Assembly (NCBI RefSeq): GCF_021917145.1
Contig: NW_025813698.1
Coordinates: 534,501 to 598,500, forward strand
DNA: 64,000 nt
Source of the DNA: Hypomesus transpacificus
Taxonomy: Eukaryota; Chordata; Actinopteri; Osmeriformes; Osmeridae
Direction: 5' to 3'
Position 1 is the first letter of the stretch. Each line of letters opens with the position of its first letter. The translations under genes and the position numbers were made by a program. A model generated the notes under the pieces. The model made no database searches, had not been told where the DNA came from, and worked only from the letters and a program-made list of their open reading frames with translations. Shown in pieces: positions 1 to 13,130 of the stretch.

Positions 1-24
1 TGTTATTCCCCCTACGTGTGCCAG

Positions 25-3082
<3,058 letters not shown>

Positions 3083-4448
3083 AGTGGACCGGGAACGTAT
3101 GAGGACATGCAAGAAGTATGGTTGAAATTTGGCTGAATTCCATTTTGTATTAAGACATTCGCTCCCTTGTGAATTCCCCAATGTTCTGAACATACACGAC
3201 CAGATTGTCTGTAGAATCATTGGACTTTGTTGTCATTTTCTGTGGAACAAGGTACAGTGCAGGTAATTGGGTGATGTTTTTGCTAGCTTTCTGTTGTGGG
3301 ATCTTTTAAGAAACTGCTACAGAAAGTCCAAAGACAAAAAAAAACATGAAATTAATATGAGCGTGTGCTATGTCGAATAGGGAATCGCGTTACGCATACC
3401 ATCCCAACATCCAAATTGATATATGTTTAAGCTCACTGGAAATGGTGTCAAAAGAAAACATACAAATGGAATTCAGCAAGAGACGCAAAGTGTTCCTCTT
3501 GTGTTCTCTGGAAAAGGAAGACGCTACCAGACGACTCCTCTACAGTCTAGCTTTGGTGCCTTTTTCACTCTCTAATACAGCTACAGTACAATACCTCCTA
3601 AAGAGTTGAATATACTCAAATACTATGGTGCATTTCCATGGGACTGGTCAATGGCTTATCTTATTATAGTTTTTGTTAAATTTTATCTTCTTTTACCTTA
3701 ATCTTGAATGTGTTTTGGTTTCGCGATGACTATGTTAAGTCATATTCACACCAACAAAAAAGAGTAGTCAATCAAATCAACGTTAATCAATGTTCTAACA
3801 TTTGCATATTTCCCTAGAACTCATTAAAAAATGCTGCACACAAGCTGTCCACTGAATACATTCATTAGCAATTCCATTCCATATCCATCAACATTTTCAT
3901 TTGAAGTATTGCACTTTTTATTTTTTTACAGATTCACCACAAGCACTTTCGTTATTTTACATTCAAAAAAAGCATTGTAAAAATGTGTTTAACAATGCCT
4001 ATGTCAGGGTTGGGGAAAATGTCACTGAGCAATTATTTCAAATGCTTTTATATACGCTTTTGCACTTTGCAAGTAAACAAACTTGCTCTGTAAATGTATA
4101 TAATTGAAATGAACCTGACACACAGCTGATACAGGTCAGCAGTTATTTATGCATTTGTCAATCAAAATCCCCCCCCCCCCCCCCATAAAACAGTTTACTG
4201 CAAATCCAAAGACAGTTACAACTGTAATGCACAGTATTGGAGAAATGGTTATAATAATGATAGGCATGTGTAGAATATATGCAATATACTACTGAATGTA
4301 CGGTTGTCTTCTGTGTACTATGCTTGGCTGTCATACTGTACTTGAAATATTATCTGTGTATATATTAGTAGATGTATATACTGACAACATAGTAGTATAT
4401 AGTTGTGGGAATATAAAGACTGAGTATTTTGTTCTACAGATGAATAAA
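3083..4448 (+). other. 3' UTR of the ABCA gene with poly(A) signal
   Basis: This is AT-rich sequence with no coding potential on the plus strand. It contains a 14-15 nt C run near 4170. A canonical AATAAA lies at 4443-4448, so the transcript should end near 4465, within a few bases of the stop codon of the convergent minus-strand gene. Confidence 0.6.
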
Positions 4449-4469
4449 ATATAATTAAATGTACAGTTT

Positions 4470-5840
4470 TCATGAGTGACTTTGGTGGCAGTAAGTCCCC
4501 TTGGTCATGCTAAGGATGACGGGCAGTTTTTGCTCTGCTGTCTCGGAGCTCTCCTTCAGCTTGACCTCTGGCGGTGGGCATCTTCCTTTCCCCCTGTATA
4601 CATGGTATAAAAAGTATTGGAAGTTAATTTAGGGTCACAAATCAATTGTCTTATTACAGCAAAACTTAGTATATATATGTTTTGGACATGTGCAGTGCGA
4701 CAACTTTATTTTTCATCATTCGATTTTATTCTTTCTTACTGCGATCTGTAGTTTCCTCTTGGTGGTTTCCTCTTATCCCTCAGGTATAGCAGATTACTGG
4801 TCATGAGATGGGCTGGATAGGCAAGTCTCCCTCCATTATCACTTTCCCTGTCTTTTCTTCTCAGTCTCTCCGTCACTTGCTGCAGCAGGGACTCTATACT
4901 GGACACTGAGATCTCAGGTAGGCAAAACTGAGGTGACCTCTGGGGTTGTGAACACAACAACAAAACAAAGATTTGTACCACATCTATTCACTACAACTGT
5001 GAGATAAACTACTGTGCAACACCAGCCAGACATTCAGATAGGCTACTAGTGAAATGACTTGAAACAGCCTAACAATAATTATAAGAACACCAGAATTGTG
5101 AATTATAAGATTTTTTTTTTCAGTGAGTAATCAATAATGTATTTTTTGGATTGATTTGAAGGTGTTCTTACTTGTCTGTGGCCTTCCATCCAAGACATGG
5201 TCAGAGGACTAGTATCCTGCAACTTAATGCTTGGAAGTGCTGTTTTGTGCTCACTGCCAGTCTTGGTATGAGGTTTGATCAAAGCATCCTGTTTCGAGAC
5301 ACTGATCAGTGGCAGGGTAGTAGTATGGGCTGGAGACCCTGGAGCCAAGCTGTCTGAATGTGTTGACCGAATAAGGGATGGTCTACTTATAGGCGGTAGT
5401 AACCTAGGTTTGACCGATTGTGGGACTGTGGCTCTATCTAATTCTAGACTTTGATTGGTTATCTTTACATTTTCTCCTGGCTGTGGTCGAGGTTTTTGTG
5501 GTATCCTTGTCCATTCCTCTGTGCCACACACAGGTTCCTCATAGTCTATAGTATTTACTTCCTCTTCTGTGTCCGGCTCTTTAGCTGAAGCCAAAACAGT
5601 GCATAAATCAATACAGATTTTCAGCGCTGTTGTTGTCTTTAATGTGTCCGAGGCCATCTTTTTACACTTTACATATTTTTTGTTAAGTTCACAACGAGTT
5701 GATTTTGTGGCATTCTTCTTACATGAATACTTTACTCCACCCACAACAAGTTGACACGGTTGTAGTATGTCGCAGAATTCAGCACCCACGTCGTTCTTGC
5801 TTATTAGGCCAGTCTGTAAACACTGTCTATGTGTCCACAT
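4470..5840 (-). CDS. Unrecognised three-exon gene
   Basis: I do not recognise this protein. Coding exons on the minus strand are 5840 (or 5657) to 5172, 4939 to 4740 and 4593 to 4470. Splice borders are CAGACAA|GTAAGA, ccccag|AGG, GCA|GTAAGA and tacag|GGG, in matching phase. Starting at 5657, where ATGGCC has a strong context (AAG before, G after), the product is 269 residues; starting at 5840 it is 330. The N-terminal half has a short helical stretch (LKICIDLCTVLASAKE), then an acidic segment (DTEEEVNTIDYEE) and a long Pro/Ser/Thr-rich stretch that looks disordered. The second exon encodes a probable amphipathic helix (SSIESLLQQVTERLRRKD) and a basic LRDKRKPPRGNYR. No signal peptide or membrane segment is visible. 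Its 3' end converges on the ABCA gene and its 5' end faces r3hdm4. Confidence 0.7.
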
Positions 5841-5845
5841 TCTAG

Positions 5846-6447
5846 CCTAAGCCTATGGATAAATCTGGATTTATACAACAAAAAAGAGTAACATACCTGA
5901 AGGAAAGATTACTAATACCCACACTATTATTCTGAACATCATGAACGGGAGCAACACTCTTTCGCCAACTGTTGCTGCTTAACAGCCCAAATTGACTCCT
6001 GCAAGACTTCAATAAAACTGCTGTTATGGAAACGTTTACAAACTGACCCAAATTGTAATGGTGTTGCCAGCTCATTAGGTGGCTAGCTTTTTTTGTACTA
6101 ATTACTACAACAACACTATCACTTTCTTCACAGAATGTGCGTTTTAAACAAATTGTCATTTCTGTGTAGCCTAACATTTTATTTCATGTGTTGCACAGGA
6201 TTGTGTTCTTAATGGGGCCAAACACCATTGCCCTGGCATTCTACAGCCTCGATCTGGTCTCCGCGCAAATCCAAAGGCGGGGACTAAAAAGATCTTGGTT
6301 GATTGCTATTTCTGTGGGGGGCTGTATCTTCTAGCTAGCTCCACTGCAACCTTGTAACTAACTACAAAATCTAAATTAGCTATTTTCCGTTTTTATTCCA
6401 TCGGGACATTATCTGTTATCGCTTCCTGTTCGTTTTCCTTGTGTAAA
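5846..6447. promoter_or_regulatory. Shared upstream region between the unrecognised gene (-) and r3hdm4 (+)
   Basis: The two genes are head to head across about 0.6 kb. On the minus strand there is a plausible 5' UTR splice: donor TTCAG|GTATGT near 5898 and acceptor aggcttag near 5850, just before the ATG at 5840. The plus-strand part near 6257-6290 holds the most GC-rich patch (TCCGCGC, AGGCGGGG). No TATA box is evident. Confidence 0.4.
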
Positions 6448-9400
6448 ATGGTTGTTCTGACAAATAACAATGAGGAACTGGATATTATGTGAGTAACATT
6501 ACAGTCTGTAGCTAGCCTATGCTAGTATGCACAACAATAGCCAAGGTAGTAAGCCTAGCTTGACTAGTTTGCGAGGCACTTGCTCGGCTAGTTTTTTTTT
6601 TTTTAAACCCAACCCTTATCGACAATGTTTGCAGTGCGTTTTAGCGAGGTAGTAGGTAGTTCCTTGAACTTGCCCAGCAAATTGTCAATCGACGATGTCA
6701 GATTTTACAAACCCCCCTGACCCACTGGACTGTTAGATTGTCAGCTAATATGAGCTGCTAAAATTAAAATAAAAACATACTGTAAATGTTTTAACGTTTA
6801 TGTATTTAGCTGATGCTACCTACAGCATGTGTGGATAGTGTTGTTTGTACTGTCTCGTTTACAATCGTTTCATATGATATAGCAACCTATTCCTGTTTAG
6901 GTCAACATAGTTCCTGTTTTTCTAAAGCACTGTGGGTCTGTTGTTTTCTAAGTGCTGGTTAGTGGTGCTACAACACGTCAGCCATTCAGAGGCAGGAAAA
7001 CCAGATGGGGCGTTGCTTTGAAATCTACACCCACTGACCCAGTTATTTTTTTTCTCAGTGGATGTCATATTTCAAACTTCCTTCCACTCAGTCACAGTGC
7101 ATTTAATGTCTGTGTGATACACGAACTACTTCCTTCTCAATTATATTAAATCTGCGCCTTGCTGTGGCAGCTAATGTGTCCAACCCTTATCCAGTCTGAC
7201 AGCATAACTCAAGCGATGTTCTAATTCTTGTCCTTGTGTACCCTTAGCCTGATAGAGGAACGCAAGTGTACCTCTCTGCCCAATTCGCCTGCCAAGCGTG
7301 TCTCTCCCACAAAGAAGAAGCAGTACTACATCAACCAGGCCATACGCAACTCTGATCTCACTCCCAGGGCCAAAGGCAAGAAGAGCCTTCGTAGGCTGGA
7401 GAACAGTAAGTTCTAGAAATATATAATAGATTCTCTAAGATTGCTGCATTGCAAATAATGTTTTGCTTGTTCTGAGTACATCTCTGGATCTCCTCGTCAT
7501 CTTAGTGCTGTACTGGATTTAATGTGAATTTGTATTAATGTTACCCTTTCTTCACCTAAACAGCTCGCTTCCTTGCGAACCTCCTTGAGAGAGACGAGTG
7601 CACCAAAGATGAGATTGAGTTGTGCAGTAGTTATCCAGCCATTCCATCCATTTTCACAGAGGCCTGTACAAACGGCAACTATGTTGAGGTAGGTGCATGT
7701 GTCTCCAGAATGATTGTTCAAGGAACCTCATTGCATGGACAGTAGGGGTGTAACAATACACTCAGCTCACAATTCGATACGTAACACGATACTGGGTGTA
7801 CAATACAATACGTATCACGATATTTTGAACACAATTTTAAATGAAACTGAAATTCAATTAACAGATTTATTTCCGAAACATTAAACATTTTCAATTATTT
7901 TTTTGTTGTTCATACAATTTAGTTAACTCAGTTACAGCGATTTCTGTGAATGCACGCATGTCGCAGCTGCAGAGTAAGTTGTGTGCTGGTTGCTCAACCA
8001 TAGGATCAAACGGACGTCATATTGTAAAAAATATTGCCATAACTCTACGATACATATTGTAAAAATGTTGTATTGCGATATATTGTTCCACGATATATTG
8101 TTACACCCCTAATGGACAGGTGTAATCAATGGGGCGCAACTCCATCAGAAAAGATCAGTCATATTCAGATCCTTACAAGGCAAGGTTTTTATCTATCTTA
8201 TCAGATTACATGTTCCGCAATATTTACAACAGAAAAAGTGGGAACCATAAAATGTTGCTTTTCTGCAACTCATTGTTACCAAATTCAAACAGACAGTGAA
8301 TGTACATAGTGTGGCAACCCACAGAGATTTGGTGGGTTGAGAATCATGCAATTCATGACAATGCACTCATGTAGCATTTCATAACAGGAAGAAACTGTCA
8401 AACAGAAACCAAATCTTGTCCTCCGGCATGCTTGTGAGGCACACAAAAATGAAATACTTTGAGTTAACATGCAAATGAGCCTTAATTATCAGCAGTACTT
8501 TCTATTTGCAGTATGATTATAGAAGTGGGGGAGTGGTGTAGCTCAGTGGTAGAGCATTTGCCTCGGTAAGAAGAGGTCACAGGTTCAAATTCCCTCCCGT
8601 GTGTCGCTTTGGATAAGAGCGTCTGCTAAATGAGTTAAATGTAACGTTTTACAAAAGAAAATACGAAATTTGGCTTTTCTTGTTGTCCTTGTCCAGCCTT
8701 GGAATGACTTCATGAACCGCTCTGGAGAGGAACAGGAGCAGCTGTTGGCCTTGCTGGAGGAGGAAGCTAAGAGGAGTGGCTCCCACAAGGGTCTGAAAGA
8801 CCAGAGAGAGGGTGAGATGACATGGTCATCGCCCACAGTGATTCGTTATGCCCAAGATCCCTATGTACTTGCATACTTACTGTACACAGTAATAGTTTCA
8901 TGGACTTTCATAGTACACTGATGACACGCAGTCAGGTCAGTGAACAGTATTTGGAAGTTGTATGCACAATCGTTTTTCAAGATTATCTTTGTATAGGATA
9001 AAAAGGGAAATTCAAATGTTGTCTTGGAGACATTTTAGTCAGTTATAGTTCAAGTTATGGTTTTACTACTCTAACTTTGTTTTCTTTGCAGTAAATCCAG
9101 CTTTCAACGCCCATGAATGCTTCCAAAGAATCGACCGAAGGCTGCGTGCTACCCTAAAGCGCAAGCAAATCCCTATTGTAAGTATTGGGATTGAAAACTT
9201 TGAGACAAATGTAATTTGTCATCTGTGCTGGCCCACAATACCCATTCCTCCTTCTGTTGTTGTTGTTAGGGGACTCTGGAGTTGCTGGAGGAAAACCTGC
9301 TGAGTTTCTTCGCAGCTCAGCCTCAATCTGTTTACACCACTCACCTTAGAAGCAGGTACACTATGCCCTCTAAAGACTTTACATATAGACTACATGATAG

Positions 9401-10104
9401 GAATCCATGCCTGACTCTAGGCTGACCTGAGATAAAGAAAGAGGAAGAAATGTACTTCTTGTTACTGTTGTAAGGTACATTGCTAGACATACTAAGCAAC
9501 ATATAGATAATCCCTGCAAGGGAAGTCCTGTCTTCTGAAGCTCAAGTCAACTCTTGTTTAAGATGTCTCGTTGTCTGCTTAGAGACATACACACAGGAGT
9601 TTCAATTACTGATGATAAAAAGTCTGTTCTTAAACCTACTATTATAATTGTAGAGGACGGCATGTTCCTCGAGAGACAGTGTGAGAAGGTCCTGAAAACA
9701 GCGCCTCAAAGTTGTTCCTCTATGTGTTTGTATTTGTTTGAAATCAGCTTTGAGAGGCTCCTTCTCCACGCCATCTGTCAGTACATGGACCTTGTGTCAG
9801 CCAGTGAGTAGAATGGTTAATTCCACTACAGTACCCATAAAAAATTACATTCCCATAATCATATTTACATACATCTAGGACATTGTAGGTTGGGAGGACG
9901 GTTGTGTGACAGGATGTGTGTTATGCTCCGGTCTTTCACCTCCAACTGTCTCCAACTGTCTTTTGTTTGTTCTTATTTTTTCTTCGCTTGTGTCATCCAG
10001 GCTCTGATTTTAAGGGGGCCCGCCAGACCGAGGTTATGAACAAGCAGGAGGCTTTCCTGCCGCCCTGCCCCCTGCTCTCTGCCTACCTGGAGCAGATGAG
10101 CTGA
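6448..10104 (+). CDS. r3hdm4: R3H domain-containing protein 4
   Basis: Complete gene, 256 residues, close to the human length. Exons: 6448-6488, 7248-7405, 7564-7688, 8697-8811, 9092-9177, 9270-9355, 9748-9803 and 10001-10104, all GT-AG and in phase. The start ATGGTTGTTCTG follows TGTAAA (A at -3, G at +4). Blocks shared with mammalian R3HDM4 include QYYINQAIRNSDLTPRAKGK, SLRRLENTRFLANLLE, EPWNDFMNRSGEEQEQ, HECFQRIDRRLRATLKRKQI, SFERLLLHAICQYMDLVSAS and the C-terminus LLSAYLEQMS. FERLLLHAICQYMDL carries the R3H-like Arg and His spacing, a fold linked to single-stranded nucleic-acid binding; the cellular role of the protein is poorly known. Intron 3 holds a hAT MITE and a SINE. The human order R3HDM4-KISS1R-ARID3A is matched here except that I find no kiss1r. 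Confidence 0.95.
6489..7247 (+). other. r3hdm4 intron 1
   Basis: Non-coding sequence from donor GTGAGT to acceptor CCCTTAG. It contains a short T run (near 6591-6604). I see nothing else. Confidence 0.6.
7743..8111. mobile_element. hAT-type non-autonomous DNA transposon (MITE), 369 bp
   Basis: The ends are inverted repeats, TAGGGGTGTAACAATA at the left and its complement TATTGTTACACCCCTA at the right, matching over 16 bp. The element is flanked by a perfect 8-bp duplication ATGGACAG (7735-7742 and 8112-8119). An 8-bp duplication with TAGGGGTG ends is the signature of the hAT superfamily. The interior is AT-rich, has repeated CGATATATTGTT near the right end, and codes for nothing. It lies in r3hdm4 intron 3. 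The undamaged duplication suggests a fairly recent insertion. Confidence 0.93.
8527..8643 (+). mobile_element. tRNA-Ala-like SINE in r3hdm4 intron 3
   Basis: The head resembles a tRNA-Ala gene: A box in GTGTAGCTCAGTGGTAGAGC and B box GGTTCAAATTCC. The anticodon arm is degenerate, so this is not a working tRNA gene. The tail GGATAAGAGCGTCTGCTAAATGA is shared with the Leu/Ser-headed SINEs elsewhere in the window, implying the same LINE 3' end. No clear target-site duplication was found. Confidence 0.8.
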
Positions 10105-12123
10105 GGCAACACCAGAGACACCTGGACCAGTTCCATCTGAATGCCTAGAAACCTACACCATGCATGCTTAAAGACACGGGTAGCAAGAGACACAAGGTTT
10201 AAAATGCCAGCTCCACCTTGATTGCTATGCCATGGTAGGTGAATTGTCTATAACAGCGTTTACAATTCAGATCTGCACTCTTAATAGAGGAAAGGGCAAA
10301 GCCACTATAATGTGATTGGAACTGGTCAGAAAACGGATTGTCATTACCGATGACGATTTTGTCTGTTCTCCTTGGTGCCCCAAAAAACAAGAAAAGAAAA
10401 AGCCAGTCCCTAAGCATAGATACCATATCTGATGACTCAATGTATACTGTAAATTGTATTGTTTTGGTTGAACATAAAAAGGTAACGGCACAGTTTAATT
10501 CACATGTAAGCGTATGTAAAGTAGAAATGTATTCACCAAAATGTCAGGTAGGCTATAGCATGATTTTGACAAATGGGAATACGCTTTTCTAATTTATGAA
10601 CTTTGGGTAGCTTTCTCTTCTCAGTCACTGCATTAGTTAATGCACAACAAAGGGCAAAACATCCATTAAGAAAGATTGTGTCCCTGCATTCATTTCTTTT
10701 CATTTTTTGCTGTAACCAAACGGTTAACATTGCTTATTGATTACATGCTTTACCAAATAGTGTCATTTTTACCATCTGATTTCCATCAACACTAAATTAT
10801 TTACAGCTTCTTTACAGAGTTTATTAACATCTGTATGGAATGTGAAGCAGTTCTACTGTTTACATGCAAGAGTAGTAATGAGTCAATGAGAAATTAATGG
10901 CACTTGATGTAATGTTTGCAAACCTTCAGTGATTTGACTCTCAGGCTACCCAACCCCTAGACAAGCACTTATGCCTTATAAATGCATGTTGTGGGTTTCT
11001 CTACATATTTATCTTTTGTATTTATACATTTGTATTAATAGGCTTTTGAAAACAAACATTCAGGTTATTTAAATTATAAATGTTTCTGTGCTATCAAAGA
11101 TGGATTCACCTCGATCTGCCATTTTGTTTCTGTCAAAACCAAAGTTTATATGCTTGTGTATGTAAAATTGTGTTTTTCAGGCTTTCAACATCCCACTATG
11201 AATGTTGTGTCTTTGAAATAGTTAACACATAGTGTAGGGGGAACTTAGTTAAACATTTTTTATTGTAACAACAACTCTTCACTTGTTTTTTACAACTTTA
11301 TAGAACATGTGGGTACTGGTTATGCTGTAAATATTTAGCTCAATAATGTCGTGTGCCAACATAGATTGTAAACTTGTTGGAATAGGATTATCTCAAAGCT
11401 TTATATGAGATGCTTTGAAGAAAAGAGTCTTTGTTACTTTGTTGTGAAAGTTTACTGTATGTCAGTACATATTTTATTAATATCAGGAAATAAATAAAAA
11501 TAGGAATGTTGAATGTAGTTTCAACTTTAAACTTAAATCCAGAAATTAGGTTGTGCAATTTAAACTGATGAGTGCCAACATTCATGTCTGAAAGATTTTC
11601 AATAAATAATGAATTAACTCTTCAATGATTGTCACTTGGTAATTCAATAACCTGAATTCAATTTGTTTTCCATTTACCACAAACCACACCTCCAGTTTGT
11701 AATTGAACCAGATGAATAAGGTTGAATGAGAAACATGAAGAATGCTGTTGTCCTCTGGGTGGATAAGAGACAATATGGGGTCTGGGAAACAGATTTGCAA
11801 TTGTACATTGTCTTCCTAAACTAAGTATTGGATAGGCATGTAGTCAAAGCCTCTGTTTCTGGTTACAAATACAATTCATAAATGTATGCTTAGTTAATGT
11901 TTACTTTCAAACAAAGGCATGGCATGGTGCTTTCAGCTTTTGTCATTGAATTATTTCAGTTGATCTTGGGTAAAGCTTGTCTAAATTAAAATTCTTAAAT
12001 AATGGCCAGTATTTTCTCCATGAGATGGCACTGTAATGCTGAAAAATGATTGATACGAATATTCCAAAAAAATGCTCTTCTATGGTTTAGGTCATGCATT
12101 ACAACTCTATGTTTTGTAATAAA
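10105..12123 (+). other. r3hdm4: r3hdm4 3' UTR (about 2 kb)
   Basis: AT-rich non-coding sequence follows the stop codon. Possible early poly(A) signals lie near 11,488-11,500 (AAATAAATAAAAA), and a stronger late AATAAA lies at 12118-12123. No further coding exon was found. Confidence 0.5.
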
Positions 12124-12139
12124 GCATTTGGTCAGAATG

Positions 12140-13000
12140 TATGCTTCATTTAATCAATTATAACCTTGTAGCTTATCTAACATAGCAAATTACAATGTTA
12201 AAAGACGTGTAACATCACGTATGAGACGTATTTTCGAATATTTTCGAACAAAAAAAGTTCTGTAAAATGCTTCTGTGATCATTTACAGTTGACTTCATTA
12301 AATTTAAATAATTAAACAATTATATTTTACTGTGATAAAAAGGTTTTTGTAAATTCCACTGACTTTTATAACGGTTTAGAAATGACATAGGGATCTCTTC
12401 AAATCACTGGCTAAAATAACGAAAACCTATCATTATGACGAGACCGATCTTAGATCCTACTTATTTTCAATTCCTTCATTAGATTGGTTTGCTTCCTTTC
12501 CATTGCTTTTGTTAAGCACAGATAGACCACCCGCCTACATAGGGTTAAAGCGATCACAACCAAGGGGACGTGGCCAAAAACCGTAAATGGTATGTACAAT
12601 ACAAACGCTAAGGGACAATCTACTGTATATAGTTACAGTTCAGACGTAATGACCAAGTCGAGATGTGCAAGTTAGAGAGAAATGTTGAGTATTTTAGAAT
12701 AGGATAAATATAGCACGTTTATAGTTATCAGACACACTTAGTTGTAATCTATTGGTAAAAGTCAGTTAGGATTGGTTCCTGTTAGTGACTTCACTATATT
12801 TGCATTGACCGACATTCCCTTTTTTATTGGGGTAGGTTGGCCCCTCTGATTCAGAGGTTAGGAATTTGCGTCTGATTGCTGTTTGTCAACCAATGATTTG
12901 ACTCTGTGAGCACGCCTTAGATTACGCAAAGATACTATGTAACCTCTCAATCGAGCCATACTCAGAAATCGAATTAATGTAGCAATTGTGTAGTATGAGC
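12140..13000. other. Intergenic stretch between r3hdm4 and arid3a
   Basis: AT-rich sequence without plausible exons. The human counterpart interval carries KISS1R. I searched here and in the following arid3a intron for a seven-helix receptor and saw none. Confidence 0.5.
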
Positions 13001-13039
13001 ACCGCCCAATGATATCGTTACATTTCTGTACAAAATCCA

Positions 13040-13130
13040 ATCGATAAGCACCAGAACGCCGTGGATCCAGTGGAAATCAGGAATGTTTCTTCCGGTTCCC
13101 AAGAGTGGTAAAACAAACGGAAGACATTTG
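13040..13130 (+). promoter_or_regulatory. arid3a: Probable arid3a promoter and non-coding first exon
   Basis: A short island contains the ETS-like CTTCCGGTTCCC at 13089-13100 and ends in a good donor, ACATTTG|GTAGGT (exon end 13130). It is the only promoter-like stretch between r3hdm4 and the first arid3a coding exon, whose acceptor at 19,418 requires an upstream exon. The assignment is inferred from position. Confidence 0.4.

Noticed and set aside
5842-6177. 111-codon minus-strand open frame upstream of the unrecognised gene
   Set aside because: Joining it across the likely 5' UTR intron gives a different frame that soon stops, so it is better read as 5' UTR or promoter.
7743-8111. Reading the inverted-repeat element as a regulatory hairpin or ncRNA
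   Set aside because: The 8-bp target duplication and transposon-type ends explain it fully as a MITE.
8527-8600. Possible functional tRNA-Ala gene
   Set aside because: The A and B boxes are present, but the anticodon arm and acceptor stem do not pair and the sequence runs into a SINE tail.
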